Assembly (NCBI RefSeq): GCF_023145695.1 | Contig: NZ_JAJHVV010000007.1 | Span: 62,001 to 126,000, forward strand | Origin: Vibrio amylolyticus | Lineage (GTDB): Bacteria > Pseudomonadota > Gammaproteobacteria > Enterobacterales > Vibrionaceae | Direction of reading: 5' to 3' | Length of the DNA stretch: 64,000 bases | Shown: positions 46,170-55,473 of the stretch, one piece after another | Position numbering within the stretch: position 1 is the first letter of the stretch | Layout: each line of letters begins with the position of its first letter | Made by a program: the position numbers and the translations under genes | The notes under the pieces: model-generated | The model's input: the letters and a program-made list of their open reading frames with translations, nothing else | The model's database searches: none | Told to the model about the DNA's origin: nothing

Positions 46170-49100
46170 ATGACAATTGAACACATTAGCTCGGATGTAG
46201 ATGGAACATTTGTTGACCTTAATGGTGAACGATATTACAAAATTTCTAACGTTGACCACATGGCACCCTTTTTTATCAGTGTTGTATCTGCAAGTGATCA
46301 CTGGTTATTTGTTTCTTCAACTGGTAGTTTATCTGCCGGTCGTATTCGACCAGAAAATGCGCTGTTTCCTTATAAATCTGTTGATCATATTCACGAAAAT
46401 GCAGAAAACACTGGGAGTAAAACCCTAGTTCGAATTAAAGATGGTGAGAACAATCCGCTATGGGAACCATTTAACGTTCATCACGATGGCCTGTACTGTG
46501 TCGAACGCCACCTATACAAGAATACCATTGGCGATAAAATCGTATTTGAAGAGATCAATCACAGCTTAAAGATTGCCTTCCAATACAGCTGGAATACCAG
46601 CGAAGCCTTCGGTTTTGTCCGCGACGCAAAGCTAACCGATCTTTCCAATCAATCTCGCGAAATAGAGATTCTTGATGGGGTTCAGAACTTATTACCATCA
46701 GGTGCCCCCCTGTCTGCAATGCAAACAAGAAGTGCATTGGTGGACGCCTATAAATGGAATGAACGCGTAGAAGGAACCGATCTTGCGCTTTACACCATGT
46801 ACGCAAAATTAAGTGATCGTGCTGATCCTGCCGAATCCTTACTTGCGACAACGGTGTTTAGCGTCGATAGTGACGACAACACACTGCTACTTTCAAGTAA
46901 GCAAGTTAAATCTTTCCGTAAAGGATTGAGCATTGAGCCTGAAGATCTAACCAAAGGATTCCGGGGTAGTTACTTTATTAATAAAACCATTACCTTAAAT
47001 TCGGGTCAAAGCAACCAATGGACTATCGTTGCTGATATCGATAAAGATCACCGCGCCGTCGTTGACCTTAAGCGTACGCTAACAGAAACACGCGATCTAT
47101 CATCCGTCATTGACGCCAACATCGAGGCGAACCAGCAAGAACTCATCTCTCTGATGTCGGGGGCCGATGCATGGCAGTTGACGGCTGAAGAAACCACCAG
47201 CGTTCATCATTACGCTAACGTATTGTTTAACAACATGCGCGGTGGCGTATTCGAGCATAACTATCAGCTTGATAAAGCCGATGTTACCAAGACAATTGCC
47301 GCCTCAAACAGAAAGGTTTTTGAGGCTAACCACGCCTTTTTTGAGCTATTACCACAATCTCTTTCTCACCCCGAGCTGGTTCGATTAGCAAAAGAAACCG
47401 GTGATGCTCAGCTTGTTCGTCTCTGCTATGAATACCTTCCGTTGACCTTTGGTCGTCGTCATGGCGATCCAAGCCGTCCCTGGAATCATTATGAAATAAA
47501 TCTAAAAGACTCAGAAGGAGATCGTTTACTCTCTTATCAGGGTAACTGGCGCGATATTTTCCAAAACTGGGAAGCGATTGCACATAGCTATCCTGGCTAT
47601 ATTTCTTCGTTCTTGGCGAAATTCGTCAATGCTTCGACGGCGGATGGTTACAACCCATATCGCATTACTAAAGACGGCATTGATTGGGAGCTTCTCGAAC
47701 CAGAGGACCCATGGAGTAATATTGGTTACTGGGGTGACCACCAAATCATCTACTTGCTTAAGTTCCTAGAATTGGCAGACAAATACCAGAGCGAAGACTT
47801 AAAAACATTACTGGGTAGCAACATTTTCAGCTACGCTAATGTGCCTTATCGCATCTGCTCAGTTGATGGGCTGTTTGAAAATCCTAAAGACACGGTTTCG
47901 TTTAGTGGTGAGACTCAAGCATTGACTGTGCGTAAAAGCCAAGAGTTGGGCAGCGATGGACGCCTGCTACTAAACAGCGATGATACAGTCTACAGCGTCA
48001 ATTTGGTTGAGAAAATTCTAGTGCCACTGCTAGCAAAGCTAAGTAATTTGGTGGTTGATGGTGGTATTTGGTTAAATACTCAGCGTCCTGAGTGGAATGA
48101 TGCCAATAACGCTATTGTCGGTAATGGGTTGTCTATGGTGACTCTATACTACATGCGTCGTTATGTTGTCTTTACTCAGCAGCTATTAGCACAAGCCGAA
48201 TCAAGCTATACCCTTTCAACTGAGGTTGCTGACTGGCTAAATGGTATCTGTGTAACGCTAGTTGAAGTGGCGAAAGAACTTCAACCTGAAGCGGTGTCAT
48301 CTAGCCGTCGTTACGAGATTCTCAACGAGCTGTCATTATCAGCTGAACGCTACCGCAACACAGTTTACAAGCAAGGTTTCACGGGAAAAACATCGGTTCA
48401 AGTCAATGCTATTCAAACTTTATTGGGCGCGAGCTTGAAAGTCATTGATCACTCTATCTCGACGAACCTACGTCAAGATGGGCTATTCAATGCCTATAAC
48501 ATTCTTGACTATAAGCACGCAGGGACTGAAACAGCGACTGCGAAGGTTGAAGAACTGTACCCTATGCTTGAAGGCCAAGTGTCCGTACTAAGCTCTGGTG
48601 CGTTAACACCAGAACAAGCCGTTGAACTGCTTGATAAACTGTTCGAAAGTGAGATGTACCGCGCCGATCAGCACAGCTTCATGTTGTATCCTGACCGAGA
48701 TTTAACTCACTTCATGAATAAGAACAGCATTGATTCCGCTGACATATCGAACTGCGCTGCGTTAACTCAAATGCTGGGAAATGGCGATCAACGCATCGTC
48801 AATCAAGATGCGAATGGTCATTATCACTTTAATGCTCACTTTGAAAATAGTGGCTTTCTCGCTGAACAAGTTGAGAAAGTGAAAGCAGACTATCCATCCA
48901 TTTCTACTCAAGAGTGGCAACCTGTGTTTGAGCTTTATGAGCAAGTGTTTAATCACAAAGCCTTTACGGGTCGCTCAGGCACTATGTTTGGTTATGAAGG
49001 CTTAGGCTGTATCTATTGGCATATGGTCTCTAAATTGCTTCTTGCGGTTCAAGAGAATTACCTAACCGCGCTTAAGCAAGATCCAAACAGCGAAGCTTGC

Positions 49101-49619
49101 GCACAGCTCTCTGATTACTACTACAAAGTTCGCGACGGGATTGGTTTCAATAAAACGCCACTTAACTATGGTGCGTTCCCTACCGATCCTTATTCTCATA
49201 CACCAAAAACGGGTGGCGCTCAGCAACCAGGTATGACAGGACAAGTTAAAGAGGAAGTAATCACTCGATTTATTGAGCTCGGCTTAATGGTTGATAAAGA
49301 TGGTATCGAAATTCGCCCGACACTACTCAATAAGAGTGAATTTTTACTCTCGGAAGCGACATTTAAATACCAAGATATTGCAGGCAATAACCATCAATTC
49401 AGTGTTATGGCTGATCAACTCGCGTTTACTTACTGCCAAGTTCCGTTTGTCTACGCGCTTGGCGACACAGCGCAGGTAACGGTTCATCACTGTAATGGGC
49501 AAGTTGAAACCGCAGATCAAACGAAGATAAGCGCAAGCGTTGCTCACTCTTTGTACCAACGACGCGGCGATATTGAGCGTATAGTCGTGACACTACCAAG
49601 AGAGCAGTTACGGGCCTAA
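46170..49619 (+). CDS. Large GH94-related (alpha/alpha)6-barrel enzyme, putative glycoside phosphorylase or hydrolase
   Basis: A cytoplasmic protein of 1149 residues with no signal peptide. The N-terminal beta-sandwich has HDGLYCVERHLYKNTIGD and IAFQYSWNTSEAFGFVRDA, as in GH94. The barrel shows YQGNWRDIFQNWEAIA, FVNASTADGYNPYRIT and DPWSNIGYWGDHQ. QRPEWNDANNAIVGNG aligns with the DWND general-acid motif of GH94; Asp644 is the candidate acid. FTGRSGTMFGYEGLGCIYWH may match the GTSGW phosphate site. The length and motifs recall the clan that includes GH94, GH149 and GH161 (beta-1,3-glucan phosphorylases), but I cannot assign a family. I chose the ATG at 46170 (GGGA upstream) over the GTG at 46158. 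A strong terminator follows. Confidence 0.65.
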   Translation: MTIEHISSDVDGTFVDLNGERYYKISNVDHMAPFFISVVSASDHWLFVSSTGSLSAGRIRPENALFPYKSVDHIHENAENTGSKTLVRIKDGENNPLWEPFNVHHDGLYCVERHLYKNTIGDKIVFEEINHSLKIAFQYSWNTSEAFGFVRDAKLTDLSNQSREIEILDGVQNLLPSGAPLSAMQTRSALVDAYKWNERVEGTDLALYTMYAKLSDRADPAESLLATTVFSVDSDDNTLLLSSKQVKSFRKGLSIEPEDLTKGFRGSYFINKTITLNSGQSNQWTIVADIDKDHRAVVDLKRTLTETRDLSSVIDANIEANQQELISLMSGADAWQLTAEETTSVHHYANVLFNNMRGGVFEHNYQLDKADVTKTIAASNRKVFEANHAFFELLPQSLSHPELVRLAKETGDAQLVRLCYEYLPLTFGRRHGDPSRPWNHYEINLKDSEGDRLLSYQGNWRDIFQNWEAIAHSYPGYISSFLAKFVNASTADGYNPYRITKDGIDWELLEPEDPWSNIGYWGDHQIIYLLKFLELADKYQSEDLKTLLGSNIFSYANVPYRICSVDGLFENPKDTVSFSGETQALTVRKSQELGSDGRLLLNSDDTVYSVNLVEKILVPLLAKLSNLVVDGGIWLNTQRPEWNDANNAIVGNGLSMVTLYYMRRYVVFTQQLLAQAESSYTLSTEVADWLNGICVTLVEVAKELQPEAVSSSRRYEILNELSLSAERYRNTVYKQGFTGKTSVQVNAIQTLLGASLKVIDHSISTNLRQDGLFNAYNILDYKHAGTETATAKVEELYPMLEGQVSVLSSGALTPEQAVELLDKLFESEMYRADQHSFMLYPDRDLTHFMNKNSIDSADISNCAALTQMLGNGDQRIVNQDANGHYHFNAHFENSGFLAEQVEKVKADYPSISTQEWQPVFELYEQVFNHKAFTGRSGTMFGYEGLGCIYWHMVSKLLLAVQENYLTALKQDPNSEACAQLSDYYYKVRDGIGFNKTPLNYGAFPTDPYSHTPKTGGAQQPGMTGQVKEEVITRFIELGLMVDKDGIEIRPTLLNKSEFLLSEATFKYQDIAGNNHQFSVMADQLAFTYCQVPFVYALGDTAQVTVHHCNGQVETADQTKISASVAHSLYQRRGDIERIVVTLPREQLRA

Positions 49620-49656
49620 ACTCATCGGGTTATGATTAACCTCCGTCATTTATCTC

Positions 49657-49688
49657 AAAGGCCGCTTCATTATTGAAGCGGCCTTTTT
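49657..49688 (+). terminator. Terminator of the large GH94-like gene
   Basis: AAAGGCCGCTTCA (49657-49669) and TGAAGCGGCCTTT (49674-49686) form a 13-bp stem with a 4-base loop, followed by TT and A/T-rich sequence. Confidence 0.9.
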
Positions 49689-49831
49689 ATACCGACAGAA
49701 TAAATACTTTATTGCCGAGTGTTGTTAAGTAAATTCTAACAATGTCACAACAATTGAGGTGTAACTATGACACCGTTTTAATCGCTGACTCTATAAAAAT
49801 ATAACGCTGTCGCGAGCACAAGGAAGCCAAC

Positions 49832-52735
49832 ATGTCGGACACATCCCATAATAACCAAAGCAACGATAATAACTGTAGCCCCCAAAGGAGCAGTGATAGC
49901 GCATATCAACAACTTGAGTTGCTACTCAGGGTTAAGATAGATGCTGATAGAATCGTTACGCAACACGCAAAGCGCTTGGCGTATGGTACGGATGCCAGTT
50001 TCTACCGTTTAGTACCGAAAATAGTGTTGCGCTTGAAAGATCTCGATGAGGTCATTTACGCGATTCAATGCTGTCGTGAAATGTTGATTCATTGCACCTT
50101 TCGTGCTGCGGGGACAAGCTTATCAGGACAAGCGGTTTCAGACTCGGTGCTCATCACTCTGACTGACGATTGGCGTGGCCACAAGATCTTAAATAACGGA
50201 GAAAAAATAACACTCCAACCAGGGGTCATCGGCGCGGATGCAAATAAATACCTTGCCCCCTATCAACGAAAAATCGGCCCAGACCCTGCTTCAATCAACA
50301 CGTGTAAAATTGGGGGTATTGCCGCGAACAACGCTAGTGGGATGTGCTGCGGTACGGCGCAAAACTCCTACAAAACCATCGACAGCATGAAGATAGTTTT
50401 CAGCGATGGTTCTATTTTGGATACGGGCGATGACGTTAGCATTGCGGAATTCACTCAGCAGCGTCCAGACTTTGTTGCCGGTGTTTATGCGTTACACAAT
50501 GAAACCATCGCTAATAGTCAGCTCACTCAACGTATTCACCATAAATATCGTCTCAAAAACACCACTGGCTATGCACTCAATGCACTGATTGACTATCAAG
50601 ATCCCATCGAAATCATTGAGCACCTCATGATTGGCTCGGAAGGCACGCTCGGGTTTATGGCGGAAGTCACTTACAACACGGTTATTGAGCATGCGTACAA
50701 AGCCTCATCTTTGTTGGTTTTTCCTGATATTGAACAAGCAAGTCAAGCCGTCACCACACTCTCTAAGGAGCCAGTGGCTGCTGTTGAGCTCATGGATGGG
50801 CGAGCCCTACGTTCTGTGGCAGATAAAAAAGGACTGCCTGAATTTATCGCAGAACTCGACTTAGAGGCCTGCGCTATTCTAATTGAGTCCCATGCCAGCG
50901 ACGCCGCAACATTAACTCAGCAATGTCATCACATTATGGATTCCGTGGCTCAGTACACCATTATTGAGTCTGTGCCTTTCACCTCAGACGCTTCGATTGT
51001 CTCGACGCTGTGGGGCATTCGTAAAGGCATGTTCCCCGCCGTTGGAGCTGTGCGTGAGGTTGGCACAACGGTTATCATTGAAGACGTCGCCTTCCCAGTT
51101 GAAAACCTCGCCAATGGCTTACGTGATCTTCAGTCTCTTTTTGATAAATACCGCTATGATGAAGCGATTATTTTTGGTCACGCGTTGGAAGGTAACCTTC
51201 ACTTTGTGTTCACCCAAGGATTTGATAGCCAAGAAGAAATAGACCGTTACGGCGGGTTTATGGATGATGTCGCCGAATTAGTCGCAGTAAAATATCGAGG
51301 GTCACTCAAAGCGGAACACGGCACAGGGCGTAATATGGCCCCTTATATTGAACTTGAATGGGGAAAAGACGGCTACGCATTAATGGAGAAAATCAAAGCT
51401 CTGTTTGACCCCCAAGGGCTGTTAAACCCGGGTGTAATTATCAACGACAACCCCAAAGCACACCTTGAAAACCTTAAACCAATGCCTGCCGCCGATGAGC
51501 TTGTCGATCGCTGTATTGAGTGCGGTTTTTGTGAACCAGTCTGTCCTTCCCGCACTCTGACTCTATCCCCTCGCCAGCGCATTGTTTTATATCGCGAACT
51601 CCAACGCCGAAGAAATTCAGGTGAATCGGCAGAAGCGAGTGACCTTGAAAAAGTATTTGAATACCAAGGCATTGATACCTGCGCGGCAACCGGTTTATGC
51701 GCCGATCGTTGCCCTGTTGGTATCAATACTGGTGACTTAGTCAAAAAACTACGCTCAGCGAGATACCAAAAGCTCACCCCACTGGTTAAATGGACCACCC
51801 AATGGAGTGCCAACCATTTCAGCTCCGCAACAGCGATAGCGAGAGCCGGTCTAAAGACGAATAGTGCAGCCACGAACATGGTTGGTGGCAAAGGCGTCAG
51901 TAAAGTCACTCAAGGATTGCGTAAGCTGACTCACGGTGCCACACCTACTTGGCTCGCAGAGTATCCACAATCGAACTCGCATAAGCTTAGTCAGCCGATT
52001 AGCCAAGCTTCTGGCGCGGTAACTTTTGATCGAAAAGTCGTTTATCTCCCCTCCTGTGCCAGTCGCAACATGGGCCAACAAACTAACGCCCAAGATCAGC
52101 GCCCTCTCACAGAGGTGACAATGTCACTCCTTACAAAGGCAGGCTACGAGATTCTCACCCCGAATAAGCTCAATGATCAGTGTTGTGGGATGCCCTACGA
52201 CAGCAAAGGCGCAAACGATATTGCCGACCAGAAATCACAACAACTGGAAGAGGCTCTATGGCAGGCAAGCGAGCAAGGTAAGTTTCCTATTCTCATGGAC
52301 ACCAGCCCATGCGCCAAACTCAGCATGGAAAAATTCACCAAGCCGCTTGAGATCTTCGAGCCCACTAGCTTTGTTTTAAAACATCTCAAAGATTACCTTA
52401 ACTTTAAGCCTATCGCAGAGACAGTCATGCTGCATGTCACCTGCAGTTCGAGAAGAATGGGGCTAGAAAATGACATGCTTTCACTCGCCAAAGCATGCAC
52501 CTCTGAGGTCATCATTCCCGAACACATTGAGTGCTGTGGTTGGGCAGGGGATAAAGGCTTTACCACACCAGAACTCAACGCTGCGGCAGTTCATCCACTG
52601 AAGGAGCAAGTGCCAGAGAATTGCACTCGAGGATTTAGTAACAGTAAAACCTGTGAGATTGGACTTTCTCACCACAGTGGTGTGCCATACCAATCAATTT
52701 TGTATTTGGTGGATGAGGTGACAACGCCTCTTTAA
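49832..52735 (+). CDS. FAD/Fe-S D-lactate dehydrogenase (Dld-II type)
   Basis: A 967-residue respiratory oxidoreductase. The N-terminal half is a GlcD/D-lactate-dehydrogenase-type FAD domain (FRAAGTSLSGQAVSDSVL, GGIAANNASGMCCGT, MIGSEGTLGFMAEVTY) and carries EHGTGRNMAPYIE. The centre has two 4Fe-4S-type motifs: C561-I-E-C564-G-F-C567...C571, and C617...C623-A-D-R-C627. The C-terminal part has two CCG modules (CCGMPYDSKG and CCGWAGDKG). The layout matches Dld-II of Shewanella, which oxidises D-lactate and feeds electrons to quinone, but related D-2-hydroxyacid dehydrogenases cannot be excluded. No lactate permease is adjacent. Confidence 0.85.
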   Translation: MSDTSHNNQSNDNNCSPQRSSDSAYQQLELLLRVKIDADRIVTQHAKRLAYGTDASFYRLVPKIVLRLKDLDEVIYAIQCCREMLIHCTFRAAGTSLSGQAVSDSVLITLTDDWRGHKILNNGEKITLQPGVIGADANKYLAPYQRKIGPDPASINTCKIGGIAANNASGMCCGTAQNSYKTIDSMKIVFSDGSILDTGDDVSIAEFTQQRPDFVAGVYALHNETIANSQLTQRIHHKYRLKNTTGYALNALIDYQDPIEIIEHLMIGSEGTLGFMAEVTYNTVIEHAYKASSLLVFPDIEQASQAVTTLSKEPVAAVELMDGRALRSVADKKGLPEFIAELDLEACAILIESHASDAATLTQQCHHIMDSVAQYTIIESVPFTSDASIVSTLWGIRKGMFPAVGAVREVGTTVIIEDVAFPVENLANGLRDLQSLFDKYRYDEAIIFGHALEGNLHFVFTQGFDSQEEIDRYGGFMDDVAELVAVKYRGSLKAEHGTGRNMAPYIELEWGKDGYALMEKIKALFDPQGLLNPGVIINDNPKAHLENLKPMPAADELVDRCIECGFCEPVCPSRTLTLSPRQRIVLYRELQRRRNSGESAEASDLEKVFEYQGIDTCAATGLCADRCPVGINTGDLVKKLRSARYQKLTPLVKWTTQWSANHFSSATAIARAGLKTNSAATNMVGGKGVSKVTQGLRKLTHGATPTWLAEYPQSNSHKLSQPISQASGAVTFDRKVVYLPSCASRNMGQQTNAQDQRPLTEVTMSLLTKAGYEILTPNKLNDQCCGMPYDSKGANDIADQKSQQLEEALWQASEQGKFPILMDTSPCAKLSMEKFTKPLEIFEPTSFVLKHLKDYLNFKPIAETVMLHVTCSSRRMGLENDMLSLAKACTSEVIIPEHIECCGWAGDKGFTTPELNAAAVHPLKEQVPENCTRGFSNSKTCEIGLSHHSGVPYQSILYLVDEVTTPL

Positions 52736-52756
52736 TCTAAGCCCTATTTGAAGAAG

Positions 52757-52793
52757 AAAGCCACTCGATAACACTTATCGTGTGGCTTTTTTA
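52757..52793 (+). terminator. Terminator of the D-lactate dehydrogenase gene
   Basis: AAAGCCAC pairs with GTGGCTTT, with an inner CGATAA/TTATCG stem and a CAC loop, followed by TTTT. It lies 22 bases after the stop and can also serve the convergent VOC gene. Confidence 0.85.
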
Positions 52794-52818
52794 GTATTCA
52801 AGTCCAACATGAACCGAC

Positions 52819-53205
52819 TTACTTTTCATACAGCTCTAACGGCAACCCATCTGGGTCTTGGAAGAACGTAAATTTCTTACCAGTGAACTCATCGACACGT
52901 ATCGGTTCAACGTCCACGCCAAATGCGTTTAGTGCTTTGACAGCCTCTTCAACTGACGCCGTTAAAAATGCCAAATGTCTTAAACCTTGCGCTTCTGGCT
53001 GGCTTGATCGTTTAGGCGGGTTAGGGAAAGAAAACAGCTCAATTTGACCACCATTAGGGAGCGCCAAATCTAACTTATAAGAATCACGGCTTTCTCGATA
53101 GTTCTCTGCAATGATGCTCAACCCTAAAACCTCAGTATAAAAAGCCCTAGATTTTGGATAATCAGAACAGATGATGGCGACATGATGGATGTTTTCTACA
53201 ATCAC
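52819..53205 (-). CDS. VOC family protein (glyoxalase I-like)
   Basis: A small cytoplasmic protein of 128 residues with the vicinal oxygen chelate fold. The four metal-ligand positions are visible as His in IHHVAIICSD, Glu in GQIELFSF, His in LRHLAFLT and Glu in LPLELYEK. FTGKKFTFFQDPDG is typical of YaeR/SMU-type members. The start is a GTG with AGGA upstream. Metal-dependent isomerase or lyase activity is likely but the substrate is not deducible. It is next to a convergent terminator. Confidence 0.88.
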   Translation of the reverse strand: MIVENIHHVAIICSDYPKSRAFYTEVLGLSIIAENYRESRDSYKLDLALPNGGQIELFSFPNPPKRSSQPEAQGLRHLAFLTASVEEAVKALNAFGVDVEPIRVDEFTGKKFTFFQDPDGLPLELYEK

Positions 53206-53340
53206 AATAGGGTCCTAGTAGGCTTGTTCATTGAATAATCGTTAACATACCACCCATTCTATGAGAGTCATACATTGAGCTTGAACCTTATCAAAGGCAA
53301 CGATAAATACACGATCTCAAGCTCATGCTCTAAAAATTAA

Positions 53341-53847
53341 CTACAGTATTTCAGTCGGGTTTTGGCTGACATCCACCAGATACCGGCATTCGAGCCAATT
53401 ACGCCCAATCAATAGCTTATCACCCATGCTGGAGCGATCTCGAAGGTTTACCTCTACAGTCTGTTCGTAATCTTGGTGGGTCATCGTAAGTTCAATGCTG
53501 TAGCGAAACTCTGTACCGAATGAATTGCTGATACTGCGCACGGCAACAATCTCAGCTTGGTGATGGTGATGTTCGTCCAACTCATTACCCGTAACAAAGC
53601 GTACCTCTTTACCAATATTCGCTTCTAGTTCATCAACACCATCGATAACCTCGATATTCATCGCGTGAAGTGACGTGCGTGTCGCGCCTGTATCTACGCG
53701 GGCACGATACGAGGTTTTAAGCTCTGCAATATCTACAAAGGCTTTTTGCCCAATAATATCCATGTTTTCTACTGAACAAGACGACGCATGGGCCATTGAA
53801 CTGATTGTAGCCATAAAAAGTGATGCAGATAATACAATTGTTTTCAT
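53341..53847 (-). CDS. Periplasmic retropepsin-like (Zn_protease family) protein
   Basis: A 168-residue exported protein with a signal peptide ending near MAHASS (about residue 22). The aspartic-protease-like core is RVDTGATRTSLHA, with D52-T-G-A, and the second hairpin LLIGRNWLECRYLVD. This is the family annotated as putative ATP-dependent zinc proteases, usually found next to RimK-type ligases, but the retropepsin motif is plain. A histidine run (EHHHHQAE) sits in the loop between them. The gene stands alone, without a RimK partner. Function unknown. Confidence 0.8.
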   Translation of the reverse strand: MKTIVLSASLFMATISSMAHASSCSVENMDIIGQKAFVDIAELKTSYRARVDTGATRTSLHAMNIEVIDGVDELEANIGKEVRFVTGNELDEHHHHQAEIVAVRSISNSFGTEFRYSIELTMTHQDYEQTVEVNLRDRSSMGDKLLIGRNWLECRYLVDVSQNPTEIL

Positions 53848-53996
53848 TTTATTCCTTTATATAACGCCAAATAGCGAGTGTTTTTGTTTAGAGCCTAATG
53901 AATCCAAGCCCTATTCCTTCTCTTAACCTACCACTATTTATCAACGCTTTGTTTGAATGTTACTTTTTGAAAAACAATAATATTTTCATTGTCGAT

Positions 53997-54030
53997 AAAG
54001 GAACCCCAGCAATTAAGCTGGGGCTCCTTT
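53997..54030 (-). terminator. Terminator downstream of the purA-like gene
   Basis: AAAGGAACCCCAGC and GCTGGGGCTCCTTT form a 14-bp stem with one A/C mismatch and a 6-base loop, 28 bases after the purA-like stop on the minus strand. Confidence 0.75.
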
Positions 54031-54057
54031 ATCAAAATCGGCTAATCGTAGTCGCGA

Positions 54058-55323
54058 CTAACGAATAATCATTTGCTCACGCTCTGGCCCAACTGAAACC
54101 ATGACAATTGGCACACCCATTAGCTCTTCGATACGAGTCACGTAATCTTGCGCCCCTTGCGGAAGGCTTTCAAAGGTACGGCAACCTGTAATATCTTCAT
54201 CCCAGCCTTGCATCTGTTCATAAATTGGCGCTAATGCCGCAGTCTGTGGCCAAATTGGGTTCTCGCTATGTTCACCTTCATAAGCCACACAGATACGTAG
54301 GTCCTTCATCCCAGTTAGGCAATCAATTTTGGTTAACGCAACCTCCGTCGCAGCTTGCAGCTCCACCCCATTTCGTGTTGCTACCGCATCAAAATACCCC
54401 ATGTCTCGGGGACGGCCTGTAGTCGCTCCATATTCATTCGAACTTTCACGGAAGTTGTCTTGCTCTTCCATCGCTGTGACTAACGTGCCGGTACCCACTG
54501 AAGAGCTGAACGACTTTGCTACTGCAATGATACGGTCTGGTCTTAGGGCGGGTAAGCCACTACCAATACCCGTATATGCTGCCGTCACATTTGATGACGT
54601 CGTCCAAGGATACTCACCATAAACAAGATCTCGACCTGCGCCCAACTGCGCTTCAAACAACAAATTGGCGTCTTTTTCCTGAAGCGCTTTAAGTGGTTCA
54701 GTAACGTTACAAATAAAGGGACGCCATGCCTTGGTAACTTCTAGCAACCATTGGGTCAGCTCAGCCGCACTTTGAGCGTAATCACACTCAGGGTAAAGCG
54801 CCTTTAACTGCGGCATTTTCCAATCCAGCATGAATTGAATACGCTGCTCAAGCACGTCTGGCTGATTTAGCCAACCAACCAGAATGCCTTTTTTCATCAC
54901 TCTGTCACCGTAAGCTGGAGCAATGCCTTGGCGTGTTGATCCGTAAGCAGCATCACCAAGGCGCTGCTCTTCAAGCGTATCTTCTAAAGCGTGAAGAGGA
55001 AGGCATAACGTCGCGCGATCGGAAATTCGTAGGTTAACATCGACACCCGTTGCTTCAACTTCAGCAATCTCTTCGCTAAGGGCTGCAGGGCTTATCACCA
55101 TACCAGGGCCAAGAACCGCAATACAATTAGGGTTAAAGATGCCACTTGGTAGTTGATGCAGTTTAAAGGTGCCGAAGTCATTGACCACGGTATGACCTGC
55201 GTTGTTTCCGCCTTGAAAACGAACACTGGCAGACGCATCAGACGCATCAGACGCTAAAAAATCAACAATACGACCTTTACCTTCATCACCCCAATTGGCA
55301 CCCACAACAACAATAGACGACAT
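54058..55323 (-). CDS. Divergent adenylosuccinate synthetase paralog (PurA-like)
   Basis: Cytoplasmic enzyme of the PurA family, which normally makes adenylosuccinate from IMP, aspartate and GTP. The 421-residue protein keeps the P-loop NWGDEGKG with Asp13 and His44 (GNNAGH). STRQGIAPAYGD, WTTSSN, GATTGRPRD and TKIDCLTG follow. Key substrate residues differ. The aspartate-binding loop STRVG is S273-S274-S275-V-G, so its Arg is missing. FEGAQG reads FEAQLG, PFPTEL reads TLVTAM, and the RRG that contacts IMP in the neighbouring subunit reads KKG. DASDASDASAS at residues 26-33 comes from a short 9-base tandem repeat. It diverges from a LysR gene. It may be an active paralog with a different substrate, or a degenerate copy. 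Confidence 0.85.
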   Translation of the reverse strand: MSSIVVVGANWGDEGKGRIVDFLASDASDASASVRFQGGNNAGHTVVNDFGTFKLHQLPSGIFNPNCIAVLGPGMVISPAALSEEIAEVEATGVDVNLRISDRATLCLPLHALEDTLEEQRLGDAAYGSTRQGIAPAYGDRVMKKGILVGWLNQPDVLEQRIQFMLDWKMPQLKALYPECDYAQSAAELTQWLLEVTKAWRPFICNVTEPLKALQEKDANLLFEAQLGAGRDLVYGEYPWTTSSNVTAAYTGIGSGLPALRPDRIIAVAKSFSSSVGTGTLVTAMEEQDNFRESSNEYGATTGRPRDMGYFDAVATRNGVELQAATEVALTKIDCLTGMKDLRICVAYEGEHSENPIWPQTAALAPIYEQMQGWDEDITGCRTFESLPQGAQDYVTRIEELMGVPIVMVSVGPEREQMIIR

Positions 55324-55473
55324 AACGTTTCTCCTAATTGATTAAGAAACGATCTTAATCGTGTCGATTAAATAAGAGAAATTAATTATAATAATTAAAT
55401 TGATAAGGATTCCATATCAGATTGCAATGCGTCATTGATAAGTCGTAGGGTAAACTCACATTAAGGGCACAGC

